From assembly GCF_900070355.1 (NCBI RefSeq), contig NZ_LN849456.1, positions 744,001-808,000 on the forward strand: 64,000 nt of DNA, written 5' to 3'. Under the pieces are notes generated by a model, which worked only from the letters and a program-made list of their open reading frames with translations, made no database searches and was not told the DNA's origin. Positions within the stretch are counted from its first letter, which is position 1, and each line of letters opens with the position of its first letter. The translations under genes were made by a program, and so were the position numbers. Source of the stretch: Devriesea agamarum (GTDB lineage: Bacteria > Actinomycetota > Actinomycetes > Actinomycetales > Dermabacteraceae). Below, piece by piece: positions 8,335-17,395 of this stretch.

Positions 8335-9837
8335 TTACGCCGAGGCAAGGCGTTCACGCAACGCCCGCAAGCGTGCGAGGCTCGAAGTCTTACCCAAAAG
8401 CTCCATGGACTCAAACAGCGGCGGAGAGATACGACGACCTGACACGGCGCTGCGCAGCGGACCAAAGGCCAGCCGAGGCTTAATACCCATGGCATCGACA
8501 ATGGCCGCACGCAGCCGCTCTTCCAAAACAGAGGCGACGAAATCCTCCTCGGCCACGTGATCGACCACATCCACCGCAGCGTCGAGGACCGCCACAGGGT
8601 CATCCCCCAGCTTCGTCAGAGCATCGTCTGCCACCACCAGATCAGCATCCGCAGTAAACAGGAACCGCAGCATGTCCGGGGCTTCTCCCATCAAGTTCAT
8701 GCGCGGCTGAACCAGCGGGGTCGCCTTGACCACTAGGTCGTGCTCGGCCGGGGTGATCGGAGTCGAGACCACCTGAGCGGCTTGCAGATACGGCACCATC
8801 CGCTCGGTGAACTCTGCCTGCGGCAGCATCCGCATGTGATCCGCGTTAATGGCCGCAGCCTTCTTCAGATCAGCGCGCGCCGGATTCGGGTTGACGTTCG
8901 CGGCATCAAAACGCTCAATCATTTGATCAGCGGTAAAAACATCCTGGTCAGCCGAATATCCCCAGCCCAACAACGCCAAATAGTTGACCATGCCCTCAGG
9001 TAAGAAACCCTGGTCGCGGTAGAGGAACAGATTCGACTGCGGATCACGTTTAGACAGCTTCTTATTCCCCTCCCCCATCACATAGGGAAGATGCCCAAAG
9101 ACCGGCATCGCTGACGCCACACCGATCTCAATCAATGCCCGGTATAGAGCAATCTGGCGGGGAGTTGATGACAAAAGATCCTCGCCGCGCAGCACATGCG
9201 TGATCTGCATGAGAGCATCATCAACCGGGTTCACAAAGGTATACAGAGGCTGGCCGTTTGCCCGCACCACCACGTAATCCGGCACCGAACCCGCGGCGAA
9301 CGTAATCTCACCGCGCACCAAGTCAGTGAACGTGATGTCCTCATCGGGCATCCGCAACCGCCACGATGCCTGACGGCCCTCAGCCCTAAAGGCTGCTTTC
9401 TGCTCCTCGGTGAGATCCCGATCAAAACCGTCATAGCCCAGCTTCGGATCCCGGCCAGCTGCGCGATGCCGCTGCTCGATTTCCTCCGGTGTCGAAAAGG
9501 ACTCATACACGTAGCCACCCTGCACGAGCTTGTCGAACACCTCGCGATAGATCTCGCCGCGCTGGGACTGCCGGTACGGACCGTGCGGCCCCCCAACCTC
9601 AATCCCCTCATCCCAGTCCAGCCCCAGCCAGCGCATGGCCTCAATAATCTGCTGGTAGGACTCTTCGCTATCGCGGGCCGCATCGGTGTCTTCAATCCGA
9701 AAGACAAACGTCCCGCCGTGGTGGCGGGCATGCGCCCAGTTAAATAGGGCCGTGCGGACCATGCCGATATGGGGAGTGCCGGTCGGGCTGGGGCAAAAGC
9801 GCACCCGTACCGGGGTGGTGCTGGACGAGGAAGTCAC
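8335..9837 (-). CDS. gltX: Glutamyl-tRNA synthetase
   Basis: A 500-residue class I synthetase charging tRNA-Glu with glutamate. The HIGH-type motif is [13 protein letters not shown] near the N terminus and the KMSKS-type motif is KKLSKRD in the middle; FRIEDTD and [12 protein letters not shown] are further family blocks. The GTG at 9837 is preferred because GGAG lies 9 bases upstream; a TTG 14 codons further up has no site. With gatCAB and no glnS seen here, it is likely non-discriminating and also charges tRNA-Gln. It is neighbour to two tRNA-Glu genes and one tRNA-Gln gene, and follows the FAH gene with a 48-bp gap. Confidence 0.95.
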   Translation of the reverse strand: MTSSSSTTPVRVRFCPSPTGTPHIGMVRTALFNWAHARHHGGTFVFRIEDTDAARDSEESYQQIIEAMRWLGLDWDEGIEVGGPHGPYRQSQRGEIYREVFDKLVQGGYVYESFSTPEEIEQRHRAAGRDPKLGYDGFDRDLTEEQKAAFRAEGRQASWRLRMPDEDITFTDLVRGEITFAAGSVPDYVVVRANGQPLYTFVNPVDDALMQITHVLRGEDLLSSTPRQIALYRALIEIGVASAMPVFGHLPYVMGEGNKKLSKRDPQSNLFLYRDQGFLPEGMVNYLALLGWGYSADQDVFTADQMIERFDAANVNPNPARADLKKAAAINADHMRMLPQAEFTERMVPYLQAAQVVSTPITPAEHDLVVKATPLVQPRMNLMGEAPDMLRFLFTADADLVVADDALTKLGDDPVAVLDAAVDVVDHVAEEDFVASVLEERLRAAIVDAMGIKPRLAFGPLRSAVSGRRISPPLFESMELLGKTSSLARLRALRERLASA

Positions 9838-9885
9838 GATGTTGTTCTCCGATTCTGAGGAAATATATATGGCTCTCAAGGAGCG

Positions 9886-10665
9886 CTAACGCCGAACGAC
9901 GGGGTTGGTGAGAACACCAATCCCCTCAATCTCAATGTCGATGCTCTGACCGGGGGTCACACTGCGCACGCCGGCAGGAGTGCCCGTGAGAATAACGTCG
10001 CCGGGGAGCAGAGTCATCACCTTGGAAATCTCCACCACGAGGTCAGTCACCGAATGCAGCATGTCGGCGGTAGTGCCGTCCTGGGCGAGGTCTCCGTCGA
10101 CTCGCGAGGATATCCGCAGACCGTCGTCAACTGTCAGATCCGTTTCAATCCAGGGGCCGAGCGGGCACGACGTATCGAACGCCTTTGCTCGCAGCCATTG
10201 ATTTTCCTGGCGCTGCAGATCCCGTGCGGTGAGGTCATTCGCGCAGGTGTAGCCGAGAATGACATCCGGGACCTGGGAAGGGTCCACAGCCTTGGCAAGG
10301 CGCTTAATAACCACGGCCAGTTCAGCCTCCAGGCTGATGTCATCGCTGTAAGCGGGCAATACGATGGGATCGTGCGGGCCGATCACGGCCGTGTTGGGTT
10401 TGAGGAAGAGCAGCGGAAGATCGGGGACCTGGTGACCAAGTTCAGCGGCATGGTCGGCATAATTGCGGCCGACGCACACCACTTTCGACCGCGGAATGAC
10501 CGGTGCCAGAAGCCGCACATCCTCGCATGGGAGAACGGTTCCCGTGGGGCGAATTTCGGTGTAGAGCGGATCACCGGTAATCGCGTAGATCATCTCGTGT
10601 CCGTCACGCTCTTGAATAATTCCGTATTGGGGATCATCCCCGGTGGTGAAGCGAGCAATACGCAT
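9886..10665 (-). CDS. Fumarylacetoacetate hydrolase family protein
   Basis: A 259-residue FAH-fold metal-dependent hydrolase or isomerase. The N-terminal domain (to about 60) precedes a catalytic domain with VCVGRNYADHAAELG, the metal-ligand region DISLEAELAVVI, GYTCANDLTARDLQ and LLPGDVILTGTPAGV. Such proteins cleave C-C bonds of acylpyruvates or isomerise oxo-acids; the substrate cannot be named from sequence. The pairing with gltX immediately downstream is common in actinobacteria and suggests simple co-transcription. The catalytic region looks intact. Confidence 0.92.
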   Translation of the reverse strand: MRIARFTTGDDPQYGIIQERDGHEMIYAITGDPLYTEIRPTGTVLPCEDVRLLAPVIPRSKVVCVGRNYADHAAELGHQVPDLPLLFLKPNTAVIGPHDPIVLPAYSDDISLEAELAVVIKRLAKAVDPSQVPDVILGYTCANDLTARDLQRQENQWLRAKAFDTSCPLGPWIETDLTVDDGLRISSRVDGDLAQDGTTADMLHSVTDLVVEISKVMTLLPGDVILTGTPAGVRSVTPGQSIDIEIEGIGVLTNPVVRR

Positions 10666-10780
10666 GCGGTCAGTCTACCGAGAGCATCTGGTCGCACCCG
10701 ATGTCGAGATCTCCAACCTGAAGCCCATCACGGATTCTGACCTGGTTATCACCGAGTTCTCCCCGGCCAATTCCCCTGTC

Positions 10781-10792
10781 TAAGCTCATGCT
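10781..10792 (+). promoter_or_regulatory. Possible -10 element for a leaderless start
   Basis: TAAGCT (10781-10786) fits the actinobacterial TANNNT -10 pattern and lies 6 bases before the ATG at 10793. No Shine-Dalgarno sequence is present in between, so transcription may start at the ATG itself. Confidence 0.4.
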
Positions 10793-11803
10793 ATGCACCC
10801 CAACCTGCCCGCACCTGCTCGGATTCTCAGCACCGGTAAGGCGCGCCAAGCCCAGCTAAACCACCAGCAGCGCGCCGATACTCTGACCGAAGGGCATCGG
10901 ATGCGCAAAGCGCGCGGGCTGAAACATCCGGTCGAGGATTTCTTATTTCACTATTACCCCTTTTCGCCCGCCAGGATGCGGCGTTGGCACCCGGGCTGGG
11001 ACACCGCCTATGACGCGCGCGCAGATCTCGGTCCACGCTCGTCGCAGCGCGGTTCGGTCCGGCCTTGCGGGGATCTCACCGAGGATGGACGGAACTGGTA
11101 TGTCGATACACCGGGCGCCGAACTCGGCACGCTCCTGCGCCGCGCCGACGTCCACCGGTTCGTCACCCAACGCGCCGACGCCCTCGCATTTATGTATCGC
11201 CATCTTCAGCGCACCTCTCTCAGCACCCGGACCCCGTCCTTTGGATGTTTCGGATTGCACGAATGGGCAATGGTTTACGCCCTGGCACCGGGCGAAAAGC
11301 GGCACAGCTCGCTTGAGCTACGGCTGGGCCAGGACGGCACCGATGAGGTTGTTCGCCGGGAACGGCTGCAATGCACTCACGTCGATGCGTTCCGTTTCTT
11401 TACCCCCGATGCTGCCCCACGCAACACCGTCACGCCCTCCCGTCACACCCAATCTGATCTCGATAATCCCGCATGTCTGCACGTCGGGATGGACCTGTTC
11501 AAATGGGCGATGAAACTTGCGCCGCTGGTTCCGTCGTCATTGGCATTGGATTGCTTTGAACATGCACTCGCGGCTCGCATCCTCGATATGGAAGCCTCAC
11601 CCTACGATGTGCGGCCACTCGGATACGGGATGGTGCCGATTGAAACCCCCGCCGGAAAAGCAGAATATGTTCGCCGGCAACGGATACTCGCCGAGCAGGC
11701 AGAGACACTGCGTCAGCGGCTCTTGGATTACCTGAAGCCGCTGGCCGACATCATCACCTCCTTGAGCACCCAGACCGAGGCGCAAAACATCGCCTCCCCG
11801 TAA
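10793..11803 (+). CDS. Conserved actinobacterial protein, family often annotated 3-methyladenine DNA glycosylase
   Basis: A 336-residue soluble protein without signal peptide or membrane segment. The segment RKARGLKHPVEDFLFHYYPF followed by RRWHPGWD matches my memory of an actinobacterial family routinely labelled 3-methyladenine DNA glycosylase, but I see no helix-hairpin-helix or known glycosylase catalytic motif, so the label should be treated with care. A conserved LHEWAMVYA and HVGMDLFKWAMKL suggest a mostly helical enzyme. The C terminus is helical and charged. It lies 19 bp upstream of the helicase gene on the same strand, so it may share its transcript. A repair role is a guess. Confidence 0.7.
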   Translation: MHPNLPAPARILSTGKARQAQLNHQQRADTLTEGHRMRKARGLKHPVEDFLFHYYPFSPARMRRWHPGWDTAYDARADLGPRSSQRGSVRPCGDLTEDGRNWYVDTPGAELGTLLRRADVHRFVTQRADALAFMYRHLQRTSLSTRTPSFGCFGLHEWAMVYALAPGEKRHSSLELRLGQDGTDEVVRRERLQCTHVDAFRFFTPDAAPRNTVTPSRHTQSDLDNPACLHVGMDLFKWAMKLAPLVPSSLALDCFEHALAARILDMEASPYDVRPLGYGMVPIETPAGKAEYVRRQRILAEQAETLRQRLLDYLKPLADIITSLSTQTEAQNIASP

Positions 11804-11822
11804 GCGTGACAAACTAAGAATC

Positions 11823-14423
11823 ATGCCGCTGCTAGCCGACCATCTTCCGTCCTACCCGCATGCCCGTCCCAGCGACGGAATCGCCTCTGCTGACAGCATT
11901 GTCGAGGCTTTCACTCGCGCACAGGAGGAGACCGGGCGCACGCTGTACGACCACCAGGCCGAAGCACTGCTTGCGCTGGCTTCTGGGGACCACGTGATTG
12001 CGGCAACCCCCACTGGCTCGGGGAAGTCAACCGTCGGTTACGCTGCACTCTTCACAGCTCTTGCCACCGGCCGCCGAGCCTTTTACACGGCACCGATTAA
12101 AGCTCTGGTGAGTGAGAAGTTTTTTGAACTCGTTCACCTTTTCGGAGCTGCCGCTGTCGGGATGACTACAGGCGATTCTTCGGTTAACCGGGATGCACCG
12201 ATCATCGTGTGCACCGCAGAAATTCTCGCGAGCCACGTGTTGCGAGATGGTCCAGCCAGCGATATTGAACTCGTGGTGATGGACGAGTTCCACTATTACG
12301 GAGACCCGCAACGAGGCTGGGCGTGGCAAATACCGCTGCTCGATCTTCCCCGCTGCCAATTTGTGCTGATGTCCGCAACGCTCGGCGACGTCTCATTCCT
12401 GGTCGATGACTTAAAGCAGCGCACCCGCCGCGAGGTGAGCGTGATCGACAATGCAATTCGTCCGGTGCCTCTCGACTTCCGCTGGTCAACCTCGGATATT
12501 GACGAGACCATTACCCAGATCCTCACTGAACGCGATGCGCCGGTGTACGTCGTACATTTCACCCAGGCTGCTGCGGTTGAGCAGGCCCAGGCCCTGCGGG
12601 GAACCGACATGCTCACCCGGGACGAAAAACAGCGGCTTCGCGACCTGATCGGAGACTTCCGGTTTTCCAAAGGATTCGGTTCCATCCTCTCCTCCCTGGT
12701 GCGACAAGGTATCGGCATTCATCACGCTGGGATGTTGCCTAAGTACCGCCGCCTGGTTGAGAAACTAGCGCAATCAGGTCTGCTGAAGGTTATTTGCGGA
12801 ACGGATACCCTCGGGGTCGGTATTAACGTCCCCATACGGACGGTTCTGCTGACAGGCTTGGTGAAGTTCGATGGTCGGCGTAAACGGCTGATTAATTCCC
12901 GCGAGTTCCACCAGATCGCAGGACGAGCGGGCCGAGCCGGATACGACACCGTCGGCCACGTGGTAGTGCAGGCACCCGAGTGGACAATTCAAGCACTCAA
13001 AGAGGAAAAGCGCCGGGCCGAACGAACCCACAATGGGTCCACCCCGAATAGCGCCAAGAAGCACAAGAAGAAAGCAAAAGCCTCCGGCCCCAAAATCCCC
13101 GAAGGCGAGGTCAACTGGACAGAAAAGAATCTGGACAAGCTGGTGGAGAATCCACCCGAGCCGCTGCGTCCGGTCATGAGGATCAGCTCGTCGATGATTC
13201 TCAGCGTGATCGCACGGCCCGGGGATGCGGTGTTGTCAATGCGGCATCTTTTGCACGACGGGCACCAGACTCGCACCCAGATCGCCCGGTTATCCCGGCA
13301 AGCAATTCAGCATTTCCGCGGACTGCTGGATGCCGATATCATGCGGATCCTCCCTCAACCAGATCACCTGGGCCGCCGCATTGCCTTGGTCGAGGACCTC
13401 CAAGACGACTTCACCTTAACGCAGCCCCTGGCACCGTTTGCGATTGCCGCTCTCGATGCGATGGAGGAAGAGTCCGAAAACCTCACCTTGGACTCACTGT
13501 CAATTATTGAAGCCATTTTGGATGATCCAACCCCCATTTTGCTGGCACAGCAGCACGTGGCTAAAGGTGCCCTGCTGGCCGAACTTAAAGAGGAAGGAGT
13601 GGAGTACTCAGAGCGCATGGCGCTGCTGGATGAGGTCACCTGGCCCAAACCCCTAGAGGATGAGCTCACCGCACAGCTAGAGGTGTATCGCCGCGCCCAC
13701 CCCTGGGTCAGCATGTATGACCTCTCCCCCAAGTCGATCGTGCGGGAGATGTATGAGACGGGTCAGACTTTCAGCGAGTTTATCTCCAGGTATCAGCTAG
13801 CTCGCGCCGAAGGGGTACTTCTGCGCTACCTATCGGATGCCTACCGGGCCCTGTCTCGCACCATCCCACAAGAATTGCGCACCGATGAGCTAGAGGACGT
13901 CATCGAATGGCTCGGGGTACTGGTACGCGGCATCGATTCGTCGCTCCTGGACGAATGGGAGGCGCTGGCCCACCCTGAGGATGAGGACGATGCAGCATCG
14001 AGTGTGCGTTCCACCTCACCCCGAGCGTTGTCAGCCCAAACCAAAGTCCTCACCACGATGGTGCGTGCCGCGATGTGGCAGCGAGTTGAGCACTTTGCCT
14101 TTGAACGGGAGGAGCGCCTAGCGGCCCTCGATGGCTGGAGCGGCTGGGATCAGGCACGGTGGGCGCAAGCTATGGACGACTACTACGACACCTATGACCA
14201 CGTGAGTGTCGACGGCTCTGCTCGTCGCCCAGAGCTGCTTCATATTGAGCGTGAACGCGATCTGTGGCGGGTGCGTCAGGTGATTGATGATCCTGATGGA
14301 AACCATGACTGGGCACTCGCCGCCGAGGTTGACCTGGCGGCTACCGACGAGTCCGGGGAACTGGTGCTACGGATGGTCGGCGCCGGGGATATTGGCAGCT
14401 ACCGCGATATGGGTGGGCATTAA
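11823..14423 (+). CDS. Ski2-like superfamily 2 helicase with actinobacterial C-terminal region (DUF3516 type)
   Basis: An 866-residue ATP-dependent helicase. The Walker A is ATPTGSGKST (about 61 to 70), the Walker B variant is MDEFHYYG (DEFH at about 154), motif III is SATLGD, and motif VI is QIAGRAGRAGYD, followed by a lysine-rich insert (KKHKKKAK). The latter half resembles the DUF3516 region fused to such helicases in actinobacteria. The substrate is unknown, but the Ski2-like core suggests RNA unwinding or turnover. Its TAA overlaps the convergent cimA stop by 4 bases. Confidence 0.9.
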   Translation: MPLLADHLPSYPHARPSDGIASADSIVEAFTRAQEETGRTLYDHQAEALLALASGDHVIAATPTGSGKSTVGYAALFTALATGRRAFYTAPIKALVSEKFFELVHLFGAAAVGMTTGDSSVNRDAPIIVCTAEILASHVLRDGPASDIELVVMDEFHYYGDPQRGWAWQIPLLDLPRCQFVLMSATLGDVSFLVDDLKQRTRREVSVIDNAIRPVPLDFRWSTSDIDETITQILTERDAPVYVVHFTQAAAVEQAQALRGTDMLTRDEKQRLRDLIGDFRFSKGFGSILSSLVRQGIGIHHAGMLPKYRRLVEKLAQSGLLKVICGTDTLGVGINVPIRTVLLTGLVKFDGRRKRLINSREFHQIAGRAGRAGYDTVGHVVVQAPEWTIQALKEEKRRAERTHNGSTPNSAKKHKKKAKASGPKIPEGEVNWTEKNLDKLVENPPEPLRPVMRISSSMILSVIARPGDAVLSMRHLLHDGHQTRTQIARLSRQAIQHFRGLLDADIMRILPQPDHLGRRIALVEDLQDDFTLTQPLAPFAIAALDAMEEESENLTLDSLSIIEAILDDPTPILLAQQHVAKGALLAELKEEGVEYSERMALLDEVTWPKPLEDELTAQLEVYRRAHPWVSMYDLSPKSIVREMYETGQTFSEFISRYQLARAEGVLLRYLSDAYRALSRTIPQELRTDELEDVIEWLGVLVRGIDSSLLDEWEALAHPEDEDDAASSVRSTSPRALSAQTKVLTTMVRAAMWQRVEHFAFEREERLAALDGWSGWDQARWAQAMDDYYDTYDHVSVDGSARRPELLHIERERDLWRVRQVIDDPDGNHDWALAAEVDLAATDESGELVLRMVGAGDIGSYRDMGGH

Positions 14424-16069
14424 CTGGCGTGGGAACCGACAATTCCGCGCGGGGCGATACCGACCTTTAGGAATCCGTAGGTGTAGGCATCGGTGACCGC
14501 CTCCCAGGAGGCCTCGACAATATTGGGGCCGATGCCCACTGTCGAAAAGGTTAAACCCATACCTGAGGTCCGAACGAGAACCCGGGTGGTGGCGTTCGTG
14601 CCGCGATCAGCATCGAGGATACGGACCTTGAAGTCCTGTAGCTCAAACGCATCGATCTCGGGATACGCGGGTCGCAGCGCCGCACGCAGAGCCTCGTCGA
14701 GCGCGTTCACGGGACCATTACCTTCGGCCAGGGCAACGCTTTTACCGGTCACGGTGGCAGAACCACCATCCGTAGCAGGGCGCACGATTTTTACGATCGC
14801 CTCAGACTCCAAGAAGCCATCGCGCAATTGCTGGGTGAGCGCCCGCCACGTCTCGACGGTGTAATACGTGGGAAGCTTCCCCAGCCTGTCCAAAACCAAC
14901 AGCTCAAAGGAGGCATCCGCCGCTTCGTAACTGTAGCCGCGGGCTTCGCGCTCTTTGACCGTCGCGGTGAGCTCTGTGAGCGTGTCTTGATCCGAGCCAA
15001 GGTCGAGCCCCAGCTCTCGGCCTTTCAATTCAATCGACGCCCGGCCTGCCATATCGGAAATGATCATGCGCATGTCATTGCCGACCGTATGCGGATCGAT
15101 ATGTTGGTAGAGATCGGCATCTACGCGGATAGCTGACGCGTGCAAACCAGCTTTATGCGCGAAAGCACTTCCCCCGACGTAGGGAGAACGCGGTGGCGTG
15201 GGAAGGTTGGCGATCTCTCCGATGGCGTGGGCAATGCGAGTCATCTCGGCGAGTCTGTCATCCGGAAGAATCTCAAAGCCCTCCTTGAGCTGAAGGTTCG
15301 CCACCACCGTCAGCAAATCAGCGTTGCCAGTGCGCTCACCGTAGCCGTTAATACAGCCCTGAAGGTGCACGGCGCCCGCCCGAATCGCGGCAATGGAGTT
15401 CGCGACCGCACAACCGGAGTCATTGTGGGCGTGAATCCCCAGCCGTCCCTCCAGGCTGAGCCCCATGCCGGCGACCTGGCGCGTCAGCTGTTCGATCACC
15501 TCGGTAATGCGATGGGGAAGCATCCCTCCGTTGGTATCGCACAGTGCAACGATCTGTGCCCCAGCCTCCAGTGCGCAGTGCACAACAGCCGCGGCGTATT
15601 CGGGGTGATACACAAACCCATCGAAGAAGTGTTCCGCGTCGAGATAGACCTCGCGTCCTTCAGCTCGAAGGTAGCCCACGGTCTCTCGAACCATCGCCAG
15701 ATTCTCCTCCGGGGTGGTCCTCAACGCCGCGATGACCTGCCGCAGATCCGACTTAGCCACCAGGGTGATCACCGGGGCCTTCGACGCAAGCAGAGCGGCC
15801 ACCTGGGGATCGTTGCGCACGTCCATTCCGGCTTTGCGGGTCGCTCCGAAAGCGGCCAGACGGGCACTGCGCAGGTTGAGTTCACTCTGGGCGCGGGCGA
15901 AGAACTCCGTGTCTTTCGGAACAGCCCCAGGCCATCCCCCTTCGATATGGGTCACGCCGAGTCCGTCGAGCAATTTCGCGACGGCGATTTTGTCCCCAAC
16001 GGAAAGCGTGAGGCCCTCCTGCTGGGAACCGTCGCGCAGTGTCGTGTCATAGACGTGTATGGCCGGCAT
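14420..16069 (-). CDS. cimA: Citramalate synthase
   Basis: A 549-residue HMGL-like enzyme of the CimA family, condensing acetyl-CoA with pyruvate to citramalate, an entry to 2-oxobutyrate and isoleucine that bypasses threonine. The N terminus has the catalytic YDTTLRDGSQQEGLTLS and IEGGWPGAVPKDTEFF blocks; metal-binding IHAHNDSGCAVANS and NGYGERTGNADL follow. The C-terminal 130 residues form the LeuA-type regulatory domain, consistent with feedback control. The GWPG(A/S) signature and length separate it from LeuA, though a 2-isopropylmalate side activity is not excluded. It is the last gene of the ilv/leu block. Confidence 0.92.
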   Translation of the reverse strand: MPAIHVYDTTLRDGSQQEGLTLSVGDKIAVAKLLDGLGVTHIEGGWPGAVPKDTEFFARAQSELNLRSARLAAFGATRKAGMDVRNDPQVAALLASKAPVITLVAKSDLRQVIAALRTTPEENLAMVRETVGYLRAEGREVYLDAEHFFDGFVYHPEYAAAVVHCALEAGAQIVALCDTNGGMLPHRITEVIEQLTRQVAGMGLSLEGRLGIHAHNDSGCAVANSIAAIRAGAVHLQGCINGYGERTGNADLLTVVANLQLKEGFEILPDDRLAEMTRIAHAIGEIANLPTPPRSPYVGGSAFAHKAGLHASAIRVDADLYQHIDPHTVGNDMRMIISDMAGRASIELKGRELGLDLGSDQDTLTELTATVKEREARGYSYEAADASFELLVLDRLGKLPTYYTVETWRALTQQLRDGFLESEAIVKIVRPATDGGSATVTGKSVALAEGNGPVNALDEALRAALRPAYPEIDAFELQDFKVRILDADRGTNATTRVLVRTSGMGLTFSTVGIGPNIVEASWEAVTDAYTYGFLKVGIAPRGIVGSHAS

Positions 16070-16107
16070 GGTGAGTGTCCATATCTGTGGCTAAACCCTG
16101 TCAGCAG

Positions 16108-16181
16108 GCCCGCTCAGGACGCGTCGGCGGTCTCGGCAAGCACTGGCCTTAGCCGGTAAGCCTAACGCGTCCTGGGCGAGC
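16108..16181. promoter_or_regulatory. Large imperfect hairpin in the ilvE-cimA gap
   Basis: CAGGACGCGT at 16115-16124 and ACGCGTCCTG at 16165-16174 are perfect inverted arms; on the transcript strand pairing extends outward to about 16 pairs with one mismatch and one G-U, around a 40-nt loop that itself contains short complementary segments. It occupies most of the leader between ilvE and cimA. No T-run follows. It could be an RNA control element or a processing site. Confidence 0.45.
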
Positions 16182-16186
16182 TGAGG

Positions 16187-17275
16187 TCATACGAGTCGCG
16201 TCATCCACCCTCGAGTGTCGTCAGCGCGCCCGTACTGGATGTCGCATAGTGCTTTCCGGATCGCGAGTGTGGTCTCGCCTGATCCTCCGTCGCCGATTGT
16301 CCAGGCACTGTCCTCGGAGCGGAACTCACCAATGGGGTTGACTACGGCAGCGGTGCCACACGCAAACGCTTCGCGCACTCGACCAGCGGCGATATCGTCC
16401 ATGAGGTCCGATGCCACCAAGTTTTCTTCCGTCGGCGTGAGGCCGAGATCCGCGGCAAGCATGAGAATCGACTCGCGGGTAATGCCTTCGAGGATGGAAC
16501 CGCTCAGCACCGGGGTGCGCAGGGTGCCGTCCGCGTACACCGCGAACACATTCATGCCGGACAGCTCATCAATGGTGGTGCGGGTCTGCGCGTCCAAGAA
16601 GAGCACTTCATCGCAGCCGTGACTGGCCGCCTCTGTTTTACCGATGAGTGAGGAGGCATAGTTACCGCCGCATTTGGCCGCGCCAGTACCGCCGCGCCCG
16701 GCCCGCGAATACTCACGGCTGATCCACACTTTTAGCGGCTGCACGCCGCGGGGGAAATAGGCTCCAGCCGGTGAAGCCAGGCAGTAATAGTCCACCGCGC
16801 GGGAGGGACGTACCCCGAGGAATTCCTCGGAGGCGAACATGAATGGCCGTAGGTAGAGAGAGGTTTCTCCGCCGCTGGGGACCCAGTCTCGGTCGGCGGC
16901 GACGAGTTCTCTCACCGACGCCATGAACATGTCTTCGTCCAGCTCGGGAAGCGCCAGCCTGCGCGCCGAACTGGCGAACCGGGCGGCATTGCGTTCGGGC
17001 CTGAAACCCCATATGGATCCGTCCTCGTGGCGGAATGCCTTCATCCCTTCAAAGATTTCCTGCGCGTAATGCAAAACCGCAGCCGCCGGAGACAGGATGA
17101 TCGGGCCAAAGGGAATGATGCCGCCCCCGTGCCAGCCTTCATCGTGCGTCCACCGAATGTGGGCCATGTGATCTGTGAAGTGCGTTCCAAATCCGGGGTT
17201 CTCGAGAATGCGCTTGCGCTCGGCCTCGCCAGTGGGCGACGGATGTTCGGCGATGGGGAACGCAGACGCGTTCAT
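16187..17275 (-). CDS. ilvE: Branched-chain-amino-acid aminotransferase
   Basis: A 362-residue fold-type IV PLP enzyme performing the last step of valine, leucine and isoleucine synthesis. Visible blocks are LHYAQEIFEGMKAFRHEDG, LYLRPFMFA, KCGGNYASSLIGKTEAASHGCDEVLFLDA (PLP lysine region) and GMNVFAVYADGTL; EAFACGTAAVVNPIG lies near the end. A good GGAGG site precedes the ATG. A small CTGCG-TCCGG-CGCAG hairpin lies about 25 bp before the start. It sits between leuB and cimA. Confidence 0.96.
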   Translation of the reverse strand: MNASAFPIAEHPSPTGEAERKRILENPGFGTHFTDHMAHIRWTHDEGWHGGGIIPFGPIILSPAAAVLHYAQEIFEGMKAFRHEDGSIWGFRPERNAARFASSARRLALPELDEDMFMASVRELVAADRDWVPSGGETSLYLRPFMFASEEFLGVRPSRAVDYYCLASPAGAYFPRGVQPLKVWISREYSRAGRGGTGAAKCGGNYASSLIGKTEAASHGCDEVLFLDAQTRTTIDELSGMNVFAVYADGTLRTPVLSGSILEGITRESILMLAADLGLTPTEENLVASDLMDDIAAGRVREAFACGTAAVVNPIGEFRSEDSAWTIGDGGSGETTLAIRKALCDIQYGRADDTRGWMTRLV

Positions 17276-17343
17276 GGGTTACCTCCACAGTGGTACATAG
17301 GCTGCGCCGGACGCAGCACGGATCATCAACGGTCATGAGGTTT

Positions 17344-17377
17344 CCGGTGCCTGTTGCGCTTTGACATGCGGCACCGG
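17344..17377. repeat. Perfect 8-bp inverted repeat between leuB and ilvE
   Basis: CCGGTGCC at 17344-17351 and GGCACCGG at 17370-17377 with an 18-nt loop, shortly after the leuB stop. There is no T-tract; it may slow or stop transcription or stabilise the leuB mRNA 3' end. Confidence 0.4.
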
Positions 17378-17395
17378 CGGTGAGATGGGTTTGTC

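Noticed and set aside
15140-16159. 339-codon plus-strand frame across cimA
   Set aside because: Long only because it mirrors the codon bias of cimA; no domain or ribosome site is evident.
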